Source: an uncultured Eubacteriales bacterium
Lineage (GTDB): Bacteria > Bacillota > Clostridia > Oscillospirales > Acutalibacteraceae
Assembly (NCBI GenBank): GCA_900317025.1
Contig: ONFG01000011.1
Coordinates: 89,150 to 153,149, forward strand
Length of the DNA: 64,000 nucleotides
Reading direction: 5' to 3'
Shown piece by piece: positions 35,288 through 44,284 of this stretch. The first letter of the stretch is position 1; the number at the start of each line of letters is the position of its first letter. Both the position numbers and the translations under genes were made by a program. Under the pieces are notes generated by a model. It saw only the letters and a list, made by a program, of their open reading frames with translations. It was not told the DNA's origin and made no database searches.

Positions 35288-36848
35288 TTATTCGTAAATG
35301 ATATCGTCAACGGTGCCGCCGCCCGGGATCATCGGGAGAACGCGCTCGTCCTTGTCGATGAGGCACTCTATCCAAACGGGACCGCCGTACTCGACAGCTT
35401 CCTTGAGAGCCGCTCTGAACTCGTCAGCCGTCTTGCAGGAATAGCCCTTTGCGCCGAAGCCCTCGGCAACCTTGACATAGTCGGTCTTTCTTCCGGGGTC
35501 GGTCGAGGAGTAGCGCTTGCCGTAGAAGCTCGTCTGCCACTGCCTTACCATGCCGAGAACGGTGTTATTGAGGCAAACCGTGATAACGGGAGTGTTGTAA
35601 GTAACTGCCGTACAAGCCTCGTTGAGGTTCATGTGGAACGAGCCGTCGCCCGTGATGTGGAATACGGGCTTTCTGCCTGTACCGATCTGCGCGCCGATAG
35701 CCGCGCCGTAGCCGTAGCCCATCGTGCCGAGACCGCCGGAGGTGAGGAAGTTCTCGGCCTTCGTGTGGTGGAGGTACTGAGCCGCCCACATCTGGTGCTG
35801 ACCAACGTCGGTAACGCAGAGAGCGTCTTCGCCGCCGATCTCGCTGATGATGTCCATGATCTCCTTCGGGTGAAGCTTATCGCCGCCCGTGGAATACGGG
35901 ATATCTCTGCGCATCGAGTTGATCTCGTTGAACCACTCCTCGTGGGTCGTCTCGTCGAGAAGCGGCTCAAGCTCGCCGAGAACCGTTTCTGCGTCACCTA
36001 CAACGTGGAAATCGGTCTTAACGTTCTTGTCGATCTCGCTCTGGTCGATGTCGATGTGGATCATAACAGCCTTTCTCGCGAACTTGTTCGGAGAAAGCGC
36101 AACTCTGTCAGAGAAGCGGCTGCCGATCGTGATAACCGCGTCCGCTTCGTTTACGGCACGGTTTGCAACTACCGAGCCGTGCATACCGATCATGCCGAGG
36201 TTTTCTCTTGAGTATCTTGTCGGCGTTGGAATTCTTTACGCCGCCGCCGAAGATGATAACGGGTCTCTTAGCCTTGTTGATTACTTCTGCGATGCTCTCA
36301 AGGCTGCTGCCGGAGTAGCTGAGCTGGCGCTCCGCCTTCTGTTTTGCGGCGGGTGTGTACTCCGTAACTGCTGCCGTGATGTCCTTCGGGATATCGACAA
36401 GGACAGGTCCGGGTCTGCCGCTTATAGCGATCTTGAACGCGCTTCTGAGAGTAGGAGCGAGATTGTGCTTCGTGATCGGCATTGTGATGCCCGCTATGTA
36501 GACCTCCTGGAAGGAGTCTCTGCCGATGAGGGAGTTGGGAACGTTGCCCGTGATGGCTACCATAGGAACGGAGTCCATGTAAGCCGTTGCGATACCCGTG
36601 ACGAGGTTCGTGGCGCCCGGGCCGCTCGTTGCGAGAACGACGCCCGTCTTACCCGTTGCTCTTGCGTAGCCGTCGGCAGCGTGAGCCGCGCCCTGTTCGT
36701 GAGCCGTCATGATGTGGGTGATCTTATCGCTGTATTCGTAAAGTGCGTCATAGATATTGAGTACGGCACCGCCCGGATAACCGAAGATGGTGTCGACCTC
36801 GTTCTCGATGAGAACGTTGGCCAATATCTGCGAACCGTTTAAAACCAT
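35288..36848 (-). pseudogene. ilvB: Acetolactate synthase large subunit, internal deletion and frameshift
   Basis: The TPP/FAD enzyme that starts valine, leucine and isoleucine synthesis. Residues 1-205 are normal at first (GYPGGAVLNIYDALYE; catalytic Glu in THIMTAHEQGAAHAADGYARATGKTG; SGRPGPVLVDIPKDI). After PVIIFGGGVKNSNADKIL (base about 36215) the frame loses similarity; the remainder (RENLGMIGMHGSVVANRAV through GDGSFHMN and NTVLGMVRQWQ to the end) continues in another frame to the stop at 35288. From knowledge of the family, about 28-35 residues are missing there; 1561 bases is not a multiple of three. A second, in-frame loss of some eight residues is possible after PITKHN. ATG at 36848 has GAAGGGA nine bases upstream. 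Lesion or assembly error. Confidence 0.88.
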
Positions 36849-36876
36849 TTTATTCAATCCCTTCTTTTAAATAGAC

Positions 36877-36893
36877 TTATAGTGAACGACATT
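36877..36893 (-). promoter_or_regulatory. 17-bp motif shared by the ilvB and purF leaders (copy 2)
   Basis: Minus strand AATGTCGTTCACTATAA, 28-45 bases before the ilvB start; see 10676-10692. Confidence 0.5.
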
Positions 36894-36926
36894 ATATTTT
36901 TTGAGCTTTGAAGATCACGAGCAAAC

Positions 36927-37016
36927 TGCGGGGGCTTTCCGGTCGCAGTCTCGGCTGCCGCCTCGGTCGGTGCTTCTACTACGTAGAGGTCTCCACCGGA
37001 GACCCGCACCCCCGCA
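36927..37016. repeat. Inverted-repeat element B (one internal unit)
   Basis: Same element as at 10715-10905 but with one internal unit: perfect 8-bp ends TGCGGGGG/CCCCCGCA, body GCAGTCTCGGCTGCCG..., terminal hairpin GGTCTCC-ACC-GGAGACC. It sits between ridA and ilvB. Confidence 0.85.
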
Positions 37017-37075
37017 CCCCTTCGGAATCCCGTTCTAAAGAAAATATTATTGCCGCCTATTATAGTTCTCTTAGA

Positions 37076-37450
37076 TTAAAGCTCTGCGACGACCTCGACC
37101 TCGACGAGAACATTCTTCGGAAGAGTCTTGACCGCTACGCAGGAGCGTGCCGGCTTCGATGTGAAATATTTGCCGTAAACCTCATTGAACGCTGCGAAGT
37201 CGCCCATGTCCGCAAGGAAGCAAACAGTTTTGATAGCTTTGTCAAGGCTGCTGCCCGCTTCTGCGAGAACTGCGCCGAGGTTCTTACATACCTGCTCTGT
37301 CTGAGCTTCGATAGTAGTCGCCTCAACAGCGCCGCTTGCCGGGTTGATTGCGATCTGACCCGACGTAAACACAAGCGTGCCGACCTTGACGGCCTGGGAA
37401 TACGGACCTATTGCGTCCGGTGCATTCTTTGTATATACCTTTTCTGCCAT
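37076..37450 (-). CDS. ridA: RidA-family enamine/imine deaminase
   Basis: Hydrolyses reactive 2-aminoacrylate and related enamines made by threonine dehydratase. The 124-residue protein carries the family motifs IGPYSQAVKVGTLVFTSGQIAINP (12-35) and SCVAVKTLPKNVLVEVEVVAEL at the end, with the conserved Arg in PARSCVAV. It follows ilvA by 15 bases, matching its function of clearing the toxic product of that enzyme. Confidence 0.95.
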   Translation of the reverse strand: MAEKVYTKNAPDAIGPYSQAVKVGTLVFTSGQIAINPASGAVEATTIEAQTEQVCKNLGAVLAEAGSSLDKAIKTVCFLADMGDFAAFNEVYGKYFTSKPARSCVAVKTLPKNVLVEVEVVAEL

Positions 37451-37465
37451 TTTGAATTACCTCTT

Positions 37466-38665
37466 TTACTTATTCATAATATGGAAGCCTGCGTCGGAAA
37501 GCGCCTTGCGAACCTCCTTGATGTGCGCTCTGTCTTTCGTTTCAAGCTCAATACGGATAATACAGCTGTTGACATCGCTGCCCTTCTCCGCGTGCTCGTA
37601 GTTTACCGATACGATATTTGCGCCCGCCTCGGCGATGATCGCCGACATATCGCGAAGCTGACCGGGCTTGTCGGTAAGGTGTATCGAAAGCTTTTCAAGT
37701 CTGCCGGATTTAAGAAGACCTCTGTCGATGATTCTCGAGAGGATAGTTACGTCGACGTTGCCGCCGGAAACTACGCAGACCGTGTTCTTGCCCTTTACGG
37801 GGAGCTTGTTGAACATTACCGCCGCTACCGAAACCGCGCCCGCGCCCTCGGCAACGAGCTTCTGGTTCTCCATGAGGGCGAGTATTGCGTTTGCCGTCTC
37901 GTCGTCGGTGACCGTTACGAAATCGTCAACGTACTTGCTGCATATAGCAAATGTATTTTCGCCGGGCTGCTTTACGGAGATACCGTCGGCAAACGTGCTG
38001 ACGGAATCGAGCGTAAGTATCTTGCCCTCGCCGATAGAATTGACCATCGAGGGCGCGCCCGCTGCCTGAACGCCGTAGACCTTGACGTCGGGGCGAAGCA
38101 TTTTAACGGCGTAAGCGATGCCGGAAATGAGTCCGCCGCCGCCTACGGGAACAACGATCGCTTCAACGTCGGGGTTCTCGTTTAAGATCTCGATAGCGAT
38201 CGTACCCTGACCGGCGATAACGTAGTCGTCGTCAAAGGGGTGGATAAAGGTGTAGCCCATTTCATCCTTGAGCTTTAGCGCGTAATTGTACGCGTCATCG
38301 TAAACGCCGTTTACAAGCTCGATCTGCGCGCCGTAGGCGCGGGTCGCCTCAACCTTCGATATAGGTGCGATGTCGGGCAGGCAAATGACCGACTTGATGT
38401 TGTTCCTTGCCGCTGCAAGGGCAACGCCCTGGGCGTGATTTCCTGCGGAGCAGGCGATAACGCCTCTTGCCTTTTCCTCTTCGGTAAGGCGCGAGATCTT
38501 ATATGCGGCGCCTCTTACCTTGAACGAACCGGTGATCTGAAGATTTTCCGGCTTAATATAAAGGTTTACGTCGGGGTTGATCTTCGGCGCACGGATAAGC
38601 TCCGTATTTCTGATGATATTTTTAAGCGCAAAAGCAGCCTGGTAAACGTTTTCAAGCTGAAGCAT
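37466..38665 (-). CDS. ilvA: Threonine dehydratase (with C-terminal ACT domain)
   Basis: Deaminates threonine to 2-oxobutyrate for isoleucine. The 399-residue protein has the PLP lysine in KPENLQITGSFKVRGAAYKIS (about 42-62), the phosphate-binding VPVGGGGLISGIAYAV (about 175-190) and a single C-terminal ACT domain (RLEKLSIHLTDKPGQLRDMSAII, about 315-340). ATG at 38665 follows AAAGGA. Its place in the leu/ilv operon supports a biosynthetic rather than catabolic role, although the length is like that of TdcB/short-type enzymes. Confidence 0.92.
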   Translation of the reverse strand: MLQLENVYQAAFALKNIIRNTELIRAPKINPDVNLYIKPENLQITGSFKVRGAAYKISRLTEEEKARGVIACSAGNHAQGVALAAARNNIKSVICLPDIAPISKVEATRAYGAQIELVNGVYDDAYNYALKLKDEMGYTFIHPFDDDYVIAGQGTIAIEILNENPDVEAIVVPVGGGGLISGIAYAVKMLRPDVKVYGVQAAGAPSMVNSIGEGKILTLDSVSTFADGISVKQPGENTFAICSKYVDDFVTVTDDETANAILALMENQKLVAEGAGAVSVAAVMFNKLPVKGKNTVCVVSGGNVDVTILSRIIDRGLLKSGRLEKLSIHLTDKPGQLRDMSAIIAEAGANIVSVNYEHAEKGSDVNSCIIRIELETKDRAHIKEVRKALSDAGFHIMNK

Positions 38666-38740
38666 TTTTTTCAAGTCCTTTCTCTCAGAATAGAAAGTCA
38701 TATATGTTTTGGGAAAGGGGGACCCTCTTTGCTTTATTGA

Positions 38741-39817
38741 TTAAAGCTCTGCGCAGACGAGGTCGCCCATTTCGCTGCACGAAACCGTCTTGACGTTTTC
38801 GTCCTTGCCGGCGATGTCGACCGTTCTGTAGCCCTTGTCAAGAACGGCGTTGACTGCGCGCTCGATGTCGTCGGCTTCTTCGATCATGTCAAAGGAGTAG
38901 CGAAGCATCATCGCTGCGGAGAGGATAGTTCCGAGCGGGTTTGCGATATTCCTGCCCGCGATGTCGGGAGCGGATCCGTGAATAGGCTCATACATACCGA
39001 GCGTCGTGGAGGAAAGGCTTGCCGAAGGCATCATGCCGATCGAGCCTGTGAGCATACTCGCCTCGTCAGAGAGAATATCGCCGAACATATTCTCCGTTAC
39101 GATAACGTCGAACTGACCGGGGTTGCGGACGAGCTGCATTGCCGTGTTGTCAACGAGGATATCGCTGTATTCAACGTCGCTGTACTCCTCTGCAAGGCGG
39201 TGCATCACCTTTCTCCAGAGCTTGGAGGAATCGAGCACGTTTGCCTTGTCTACGGAGTGGACCTTTCTGCCCCTCTTGAGCGCAGACTCAAAAGCTACTC
39301 TGCCGATGCGCTCGATCTCGTGCTCGGCGTAGTACATCAGGTCGGAAGCCGCCTGCTCGCCATTCTCCTCGAACGTCTTGTGTTCGCCGAAGTAGATGCC
39401 GCCCGTAAGCTCACGGACGATCATAAGATCGAGGCCGTCCTTAATGCCCGTCTCTTTAAGCGGAGAAGCGGCCTTTAGCTGACCGAACATCTTTGTCGGG
39501 CGCAGGTTTGCGAAAAGACCCAGCTCGGCTCTTACCTTGAGCAGCGCCTTCTCGGGGCGCTTTGCGGGGTCGATAACGTCCCACTTCGGGCCGCCTACCG
39601 CGCCGAGCAGAACGCTGTCGCAGTTTTTGCAGCGCTCAAGACCCTCGTCCGTGATCGGAACGCCGAACTTGTCGATGGACGCGCCGCCGATATCTACAAA
39701 ATCCTTTTCAAAGGTGTGACCGTACTTTTCGCCGATTTTGTCAAGCACCTTGAGCGCCTCGTCAACGATCTCCGGGCCGATGCCGTCGCCTTTGAGGACT
39801 GTGATCTTCTTGTTCAT
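38741..39817 (-). CDS. leuB: 3-isopropylmalate dehydrogenase
   Basis: Oxidative decarboxylation step of leucine synthesis. The 358-residue protein has [21 protein letters not shown] at the N-terminus, [13 protein letters not shown] near 138 and the signature [22 protein letters not shown] near 282-303. ATG at 39817 follows AAAGGG. Intact and of normal length. Confidence 0.96.
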   Translation of the reverse strand: MNKKITVLKGDGIGPEIVDEALKVLDKIGEKYGHTFEKDFVDIGGASIDKFGVPITDEGLERCKNCDSVLLGAVGGPKWDVIDPAKRPEKALLKVRAELGLFANLRPTKMFGQLKAASPLKETGIKDGLDLMIVRELTGGIYFGEHKTFEENGEQAASDLMYYAEHEIERIGRVAFESALKRGRKVHSVDKANVLDSSKLWRKVMHRLAEEYSDVEYSDILVDNTAMQLVRNPGQFDVIVTENMFGDILSDEASMLTGSIGMMPSASLSSTTLGMYEPIHGSAPDIAGRNIANPLGTILSAAMMLRYSFDMIEEADDIERAVNAVLDKGYRTVDIAGKDENVKTVSCSEMGDLVCAEL

Positions 39818-39862
39818 ATTGTTTCACCCTTTTTCATAGCTTTTATCTTGTGCCGCGGCGAA

Positions 39863-40357
39863 TTAACCGTTGGCTTTGTTTCTGATGGAATTGAGCAGAC
39901 CGTTAGCCGCGATGATCTCCTTGATGAAGTCCGGGAACGGCTGAGCCTGATACTGCTCGCCCTTTGTTTCATTGTATATTATACCGGTATCAAAGTCAAT
40001 ACTAACCGTGTTGCCGTCGTCGATTTTCTCGCTTGCTTCGGGGCATTCGAGGATAGCCAGACCGATGTTGATGGCGTTGCGGTAGAAAATCCTCGCAAAG
40101 CTCTTCGCGATAACGCAGTCGATACCGGACGCCTTGATCGCGATCGGCGCGTGCTCTCTCGACGAGCCGCAGCCGAAGTTCGCGCCGCCGACCATGATGT
40201 CGCCCTGCTTTACCTTCGTAACGAAGCCCGTGTCGATGTCCTCCATGCAGTGCTTTGCAAGCTCGGCGTGGTCTGCTGTATTGAGGTATCTTGCGGGGAT
40301 TATGACGTCGGTGTCTATATTGTTGCCGTACTTATGTACCGTTCCTTGTGCTTTCAT
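39863..40357 (-). CDS. leuD: 3-isopropylmalate dehydratase, small subunit
   Basis: The swivelling-domain subunit of isopropylmalate isomerase (164 residues). It begins with [18 protein letters not shown] and has [19 protein letters not shown] near 60-78, the substrate-binding loop. It starts 18 bases after leuC and is stop-to-start spaced by about 45 bases from leuB. Intact. Confidence 0.96.
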   Translation of the reverse strand: MKAQGTVHKYGNNIDTDVIIPARYLNTADHAELAKHCMEDIDTGFVTKVKQGDIMVGGANFGCGSSREHAPIAIKASGIDCVIAKSFARIFYRNAINIGLAILECPEASEKIDDGNTVSIDFDTGIIYNETKGEQYQAQPFPDFIKEIIAANGLLNSIRNKANG

Positions 40358-40375
40358 GTGTATGTCCTCCGTTCC

Positions 40376-41635
40376 TTAGACGTTTCTCGGGTCTGTGATA
40401 ACGCCGGTGAGTGCGCTTGCCGCCGCAACGGCAGGGCTTGCGAGGTAGATCTTCGACGTAACGTGACCCATTCTGCCGACGAAGTTTCTGTTGGTCGTTG
40501 CGACAGCGACCTCGTTCTCCGCAAGTATTCCCATGTAGCCGCCGAGGCACGGTCCGCACGTCGGAGTGGAAACGGCACAGCCTGCGTCCATGAAGATGTC
40601 GATGTAGCCCGCCTTCATTGCTTCTCTGTAGATCGTCGGGGTCGCGGGGATAACGATAACTCTTACGCCCTTTGCAATGTGCTTGCCCTTGAGGATCTCT
40701 GCCGCGATGCGCAGGTCGGAGATACGGCCGTTAGTGCACGAGCCGATAACTACCTGGTCGATCTTCACGTCGGAAAGCATGGAAGCGTCCTTCGTGTTCT
40801 CGGGGAGATGCGGGCAGGCAACGGTCGGGTCGATAGCGCCGAGGTCAATGTTGATAACGCGCTCATACTCCGCGTCGTCGTCAGCCTTGTAAACCTTGTA
40901 ATCTCTCTTTACTCTCTCGTTTACGTAAGCGAGAGTCTGGTCGTCTACCTCGAAGATGCCGTTTTTCGCGCCCGCCTCGATAGCCATGTTGGAGATGCAG
41001 AGCCTGTCGTCGACGGAAAGCTCGGAAACGCCCTCGCCCGTAAACTCCATCGACTTGTAGAGCGCGCCGTCAACGCCGATCTTGCCGATGATGTAGAGGA
41101 TAACGTCCTTGCCGGAAACGTAGGGCTTAAGCTTGCCGGTGAGGTTGAACTTTATAGCCTCGGGCACCTTGAACCAAGCCTCGCCTGTGGCCATACCTGC
41201 TGCCATGTCGGTGCTGCCTACTCCCGTGGAGAACGCGCCGATAGCGCCGTAGGTGCAGGTGTGGGAGTCCGCGCCGATAACGATGTCGCCGGGAGCGACA
41301 AGACCCTTCTCGGGGAGCAATGCGTGCTCGATGCCCATCTCGCCGACGTCGAAGTAATTGTCGATGTCGAACTTGCCTGCGAAGCAGCGGCACTGCTTCG
41401 TCTGCTGAGCCGCCTTGATATCTTTGTTCGGAACGAAGTGATCCATTACCATAGCGATCTTTGATTTGTCAAACACGCCGTTAAAGCCGTTCTTTTCAAA
41501 CTCGTTGATAGCGACGGGCGTGGTGATGTCGTTGCCAAGCACAAGGCTGAGCTTCACTCTTATAAGCTGCCCCGGCACGACCTTGTCGAGGCCTGCGCCT
41601 GCGGCAAGGATTTTCTGCGTCATTGTCATACCCAT
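40376..41635 (-). CDS. leuC: 3-isopropylmalate dehydratase, large subunit
   Basis: The Fe-S subunit of isopropylmalate isomerase (419 residues). Seen: [28 protein letters not shown] (about 123-150), [21 protein letters not shown] near 297 with a cluster cysteine, and [17 protein letters not shown] near 355 with the C-x2-C pair. ATG at 41635 has AAGGAG 11 bases upstream and begins [10 protein letters not shown] as in the family; fifteen more codons upstream are unlikely to be coding. Confidence 0.95.
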   Translation of the reverse strand: MGMTMTQKILAAGAGLDKVVPGQLIRVKLSLVLGNDITTPVAINEFEKNGFNGVFDKSKIAMVMDHFVPNKDIKAAQQTKQCRCFAGKFDIDNYFDVGEMGIEHALLPEKGLVAPGDIVIGADSHTCTYGAIGAFSTGVGSTDMAAGMATGEAWFKVPEAIKFNLTGKLKPYVSGKDVILYIIGKIGVDGALYKSMEFTGEGVSELSVDDRLCISNMAIEAGAKNGIFEVDDQTLAYVNERVKRDYKVYKADDDAEYERVINIDLGAIDPTVACPHLPENTKDASMLSDVKIDQVVIGSCTNGRISDLRIAAEILKGKHIAKGVRVIVIPATPTIYREAMKAGYIDIFMDAGCAVSTPTCGPCLGGYMGILAENEVAVATTNRNFVGRMGHVTSKIYLASPAVAAASALTGVITDPRNV

Positions 41636-41744
41636 AGTGTATGCGCTCCTTTTCTTAATAACTAATATATTATTATACACCGTTTTTCTTTTTCGGTAAA
41701 GTAGTAATTGTGAATTTTACGAGCTTTTCCGCCTTTTTTCGGCA

Positions 41745-42155
41745 TTATTCAAAGTCAATGTCGGAATAAAACGGAAAAAACAGATTTAGTATCGGCTTCA
41801 CGCCGGAGCAGTAGCCGCCGCTCTCGATCCTCCTGATCTCGCTTCTTGCCATTCCCGTAACGATGTCGATGATATTATCGTCCGGCTCGATTGCTCTGGC
41901 GATGCGCTCGTATTTCTCAAACCGCTCACAGAAGGTTTCAATAAAATCTTCTTCCGAAATACCGCTGCAGACCGCCTCAAACATATCACGGTACGCGCGC
42001 AGCTCGCCGTCAAACTGCGCCTTATACTCGTCGTACGAAACGGAATACGGATCGTCGCTGTCGAAATCATCGGGTTTAAACAATTCAAATTCTTCCGTCG
42101 TATCCTTTATTTTGCGCCGAAGTATCTCCTCCAGCGTGATGTTTGAACTGCCCAA
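41745..42155 (-). CDS. Small acidic protein of unknown function inside the leu operon
   Basis: I do not recognise this gene. Starting from a TTG at 42153-42155 with GGGAGGTG nine bases upstream, it encodes 136 residues, rich in Asp/Glu and aromatic residues, probably all-helical (ITLEEILRRKIKDTTEEFELF; MFEAVCSGISEEDFIETFCERFEKYERIARAI). There is no signal peptide or membrane segment. It lies between leuA (26 bases upstream) and leuC and is surely co-transcribed. The good ribosome site and the lack of any other explanation for the gap support it being real. Confidence 0.65.
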   Translation of the reverse strand: MGSSNITLEEILRRKIKDTTEEFELFKPDDFDSDDPYSVSYDEYKAQFDGELRAYRDMFEAVCSGISEEDFIETFCERFEKYERIARAIEPDDNIIDIVTGMARSEIRRIESGGYCSGVKPILNLFFPFYSDIDFE

Positions 42156-42180
42156 GAAAGCACCTCCCAAGGTGTATGGC

Positions 42181-43866
42181 TTATGCGTTGCTCTTTGTGT
42201 ACTCTCTGCGGTTGATGGCACTGAAGAGCGCGTTTACGGAGGAGTAGATGATATCGTCGTGAACGCCTACACCCCATTCGACATTGCCGTTCTTATCCGT
42301 GACCGAAACGTAGGTAACGGCCTTGGAGTCGGAGCCTCGCTCAAGCGCGTGCTCCGTGTAGGAGAGGTCGGAGATATCCACGCCCAGTTCATGGCGAAGC
42401 GCGCGGCTTACGGCGCTCAGACGTCCCGAGCCTTCCGCGGAGATAGCCTTATCCTCGCCCTTCACGCCGACGATCATGTCAACGTGCATACGGTTTCCGT
42501 CCTTGTCGGCCTTTTTGAAGACGATGTTTTTAAGCTCGATCGGCTTCTTTACGTTTATAAACTCCTGCGCAAAGCAGTCGTAGACCTCGTTCGGGAGCAT
42601 CTCCTTGTGGTTCACGTCGGAGACGTTCTTGATGAAGTAGCTAACCTTTTCGCTGAACGCCTTCGGGAGAACGTAGCCGTACTGCGATTCGAGCAGGTAG
42701 CCTACGCCGCCCTTGCCCGACTGGGAGTTGATGCGGATAACGTCCGTCTCATACTCTCTGCCGACGTCCGCCGGGTCGATCGGGAGATACGGGATAGTCC
42801 ACGTATCGAGCCCCTTTTCCGTGTGCCACTTCTTGCCCTTTGCGATGGCGTCCTGATGCGAGCCGGAGAACGCCGCGAAGACGAGCGCGCCGGAATACGG
42901 GCTGCGGTCGCTGACCTTCATTCTCGTAACTCTCTCGTAAAGTTCGCAGATCGACGGGATATCGCTGAAATCAAGCTCGGGGTCGACGCCCTGAGAGAAC
43001 ATATTCATGCCGAGCGTGATGATGTCGACGTTGCCCGTTCTTTCGCCGTTGCCGAAGAGCGTTCCCTCGACTCTGTCCGCGCCCGCGAGCAGACCAAGCT
43101 CCGTGTCGGCAACGCCGCAGCCGCGGTCGTTGTGCGGGTGGAGCGAGACCTCGATGGCGTCTCTGTAATTGAGCCTGTCGGACATATACTCTATCTGGTT
43201 TGCGTAGATGTGCGGCATGGAATGCTCGACCGTTACGGGCAGGTTGATAATCGCCTTGTTGTCGGCGGTCGGCTGCAGAATATCGAGAACAGCGTTGCAG
43301 ACCTCAAGCGCATATTCCGGCTCCGTTCCCGTAAAGGACTCGGGCGAATACTCAACTCTGAAGTTCGTTCCGTTTTCCTCCTGAAGGCGCTTGATGAGCT
43401 TTGCGCCGTCGATGGCGATCTGCTTGATCTCATCCTTCGACTTCTTGAAAACCTGCTCGCGCTGAGCCTTCGAGGTCGAGTTGTAGAAGTGGACGATCGC
43501 GTTCTTGCAGCCCTTGAGCGACTCGAACGTCTTGAGGATAATGTGCTCTCTCGCCTGCGTGAGCACCTGCACGGTCACGTCGTCGGGGATACGGTCTTCC
43601 TCGATGAGGCGGCGAAGGAAATTGTACTCCGTTTCGCTTGCCGCCGGGAAGCCGACCTCAATCTCCTTAAAGCCGATCTTGACGAGCATATCGAAGAAAT
43701 CAAGCTTCTCGTCGATGCTCATCGGGACGATCAGCGACTGGTTGCCGTCGCGAAGATCAACGGAACACCACGTCGGAGCGTGATCGACATACTCCTTCCT
43801 GACCCACTTGTACTCGTTGACAGGCGGGTTGAAATACTGCCGCGAATATCTCTCATAATTTTTCAT
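42181..43866 (-). CDS. leuA: 2-isopropylmalate synthase (long, LeuA2-type)
   Basis: Condenses acetyl-CoA with 2-oxoisovalerate, the first step of leucine synthesis. The 561-residue protein is of the longer form seen in actinobacteria, yeast and some Clostridia (NPPVNEYKWVRKEYVDHAPTWCSVDLRDGNQSL, with the divalent-metal Asp). SLHPHNDRGCGVADTELGLLAGADRVEGTLFGNGERTGN near 246-284 holds the HxH metal site; the C-terminal regulatory region is present. ATG at 43866 follows AAGGAG. It is the first gene after the T-box leader. Confidence 0.95.
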   Translation of the reverse strand: MKNYERYSRQYFNPPVNEYKWVRKEYVDHAPTWCSVDLRDGNQSLIVPMSIDEKLDFFDMLVKIGFKEIEVGFPAASETEYNFLRRLIEEDRIPDDVTVQVLTQAREHIILKTFESLKGCKNAIVHFYNSTSKAQREQVFKKSKDEIKQIAIDGAKLIKRLQEENGTNFRVEYSPESFTGTEPEYALEVCNAVLDILQPTADNKAIINLPVTVEHSMPHIYANQIEYMSDRLNYRDAIEVSLHPHNDRGCGVADTELGLLAGADRVEGTLFGNGERTGNVDIITLGMNMFSQGVDPELDFSDIPSICELYERVTRMKVSDRSPYSGALVFAAFSGSHQDAIAKGKKWHTEKGLDTWTIPYLPIDPADVGREYETDVIRINSQSGKGGVGYLLESQYGYVLPKAFSEKVSYFIKNVSDVNHKEMLPNEVYDCFAQEFINVKKPIELKNIVFKKADKDGNRMHVDMIVGVKGEDKAISAEGSGRLSAVSRALRHELGVDISDLSYTEHALERGSDSKAVTYVSVTDKNGNVEWGVGVHDDIIYSSVNALFSAINRREYTKSNA

Positions 43867-43936
43867 AACACTCTTTCTCCTTTATAACATAAAGTTCTAT
43901 TAGATTCTGCGATCCGGTGCGGAGCCTTGAAGACAA

Positions 43937-44208
43937 TTAAAAAAGTCTTCGCCTTTTTGCTCAAAAGGCGAAGACTAACATCTCCGTGGTACCACTTTTG
44001 TTGACTTGAAAAAGCCCACTCTTTCGGCGCAAACACGCCAACCTCCTGTAACGGTGAGGATCCGTCCTTCCTACTCTGCGTTTTGCATTTCAGTCAGCCG
44101 CTAAGGGGCGAGCTCAACACACGGGGCACCGCCGCTTCACACCACCCAACGGCTCTCTGAACGTGCTGCCCGAGGTCTTTTACCCCGTCATCGCATTTAA
44201 ACCTATTG
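43937..44208 (-). promoter_or_regulatory. T-box riboswitch, leucine type, controlling the leu-ilv operon
   Basis: The leader reads, on the minus strand, an AGAGAGCC-type stem I bulge, then CTC just before a CCCC segment that pairs with GGGG at the base of stem I, placing CTC (Leu) in the specifier position. Further on is the T-box core GTGGTACCACGG (about 43985-43996, which pairs with the uncharged tRNA end), and then a perfect 13-bp terminator stem GTCTTCGCCTTTT/AAAAGGCGAAGAC (43945-43975) followed by a T run. Uncharged leucyl-tRNA should allow read-through into leuA. The specifier is inferred from position. Confidence 0.9.
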
Positions 44209-44214
44209 TTATAT

Positions 44215-44243
44215 ATTATATAACACGGCGGCGCAAATGTCAA
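44215..44243 (-). promoter_or_regulatory. Promoter of the leu-ilv operon
   Basis: Minus strand TTGACA (44238-44243), 17-base spacer, TATAAT (44215-44220): perfect consensus, start near 44208 at the 5' end of the T-box. Confidence 0.85.
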
Positions 44244-44284
44244 TAGAAAATTCTGTTTTTTATTGGTTTTCCGCTCCTCTCCGC

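Noticed and set aside
41863-43887. 674-residue plus-strand open frame
   Set aside because: Antisense to leuA and its small neighbour, with no ribosome site or recognisable domain.
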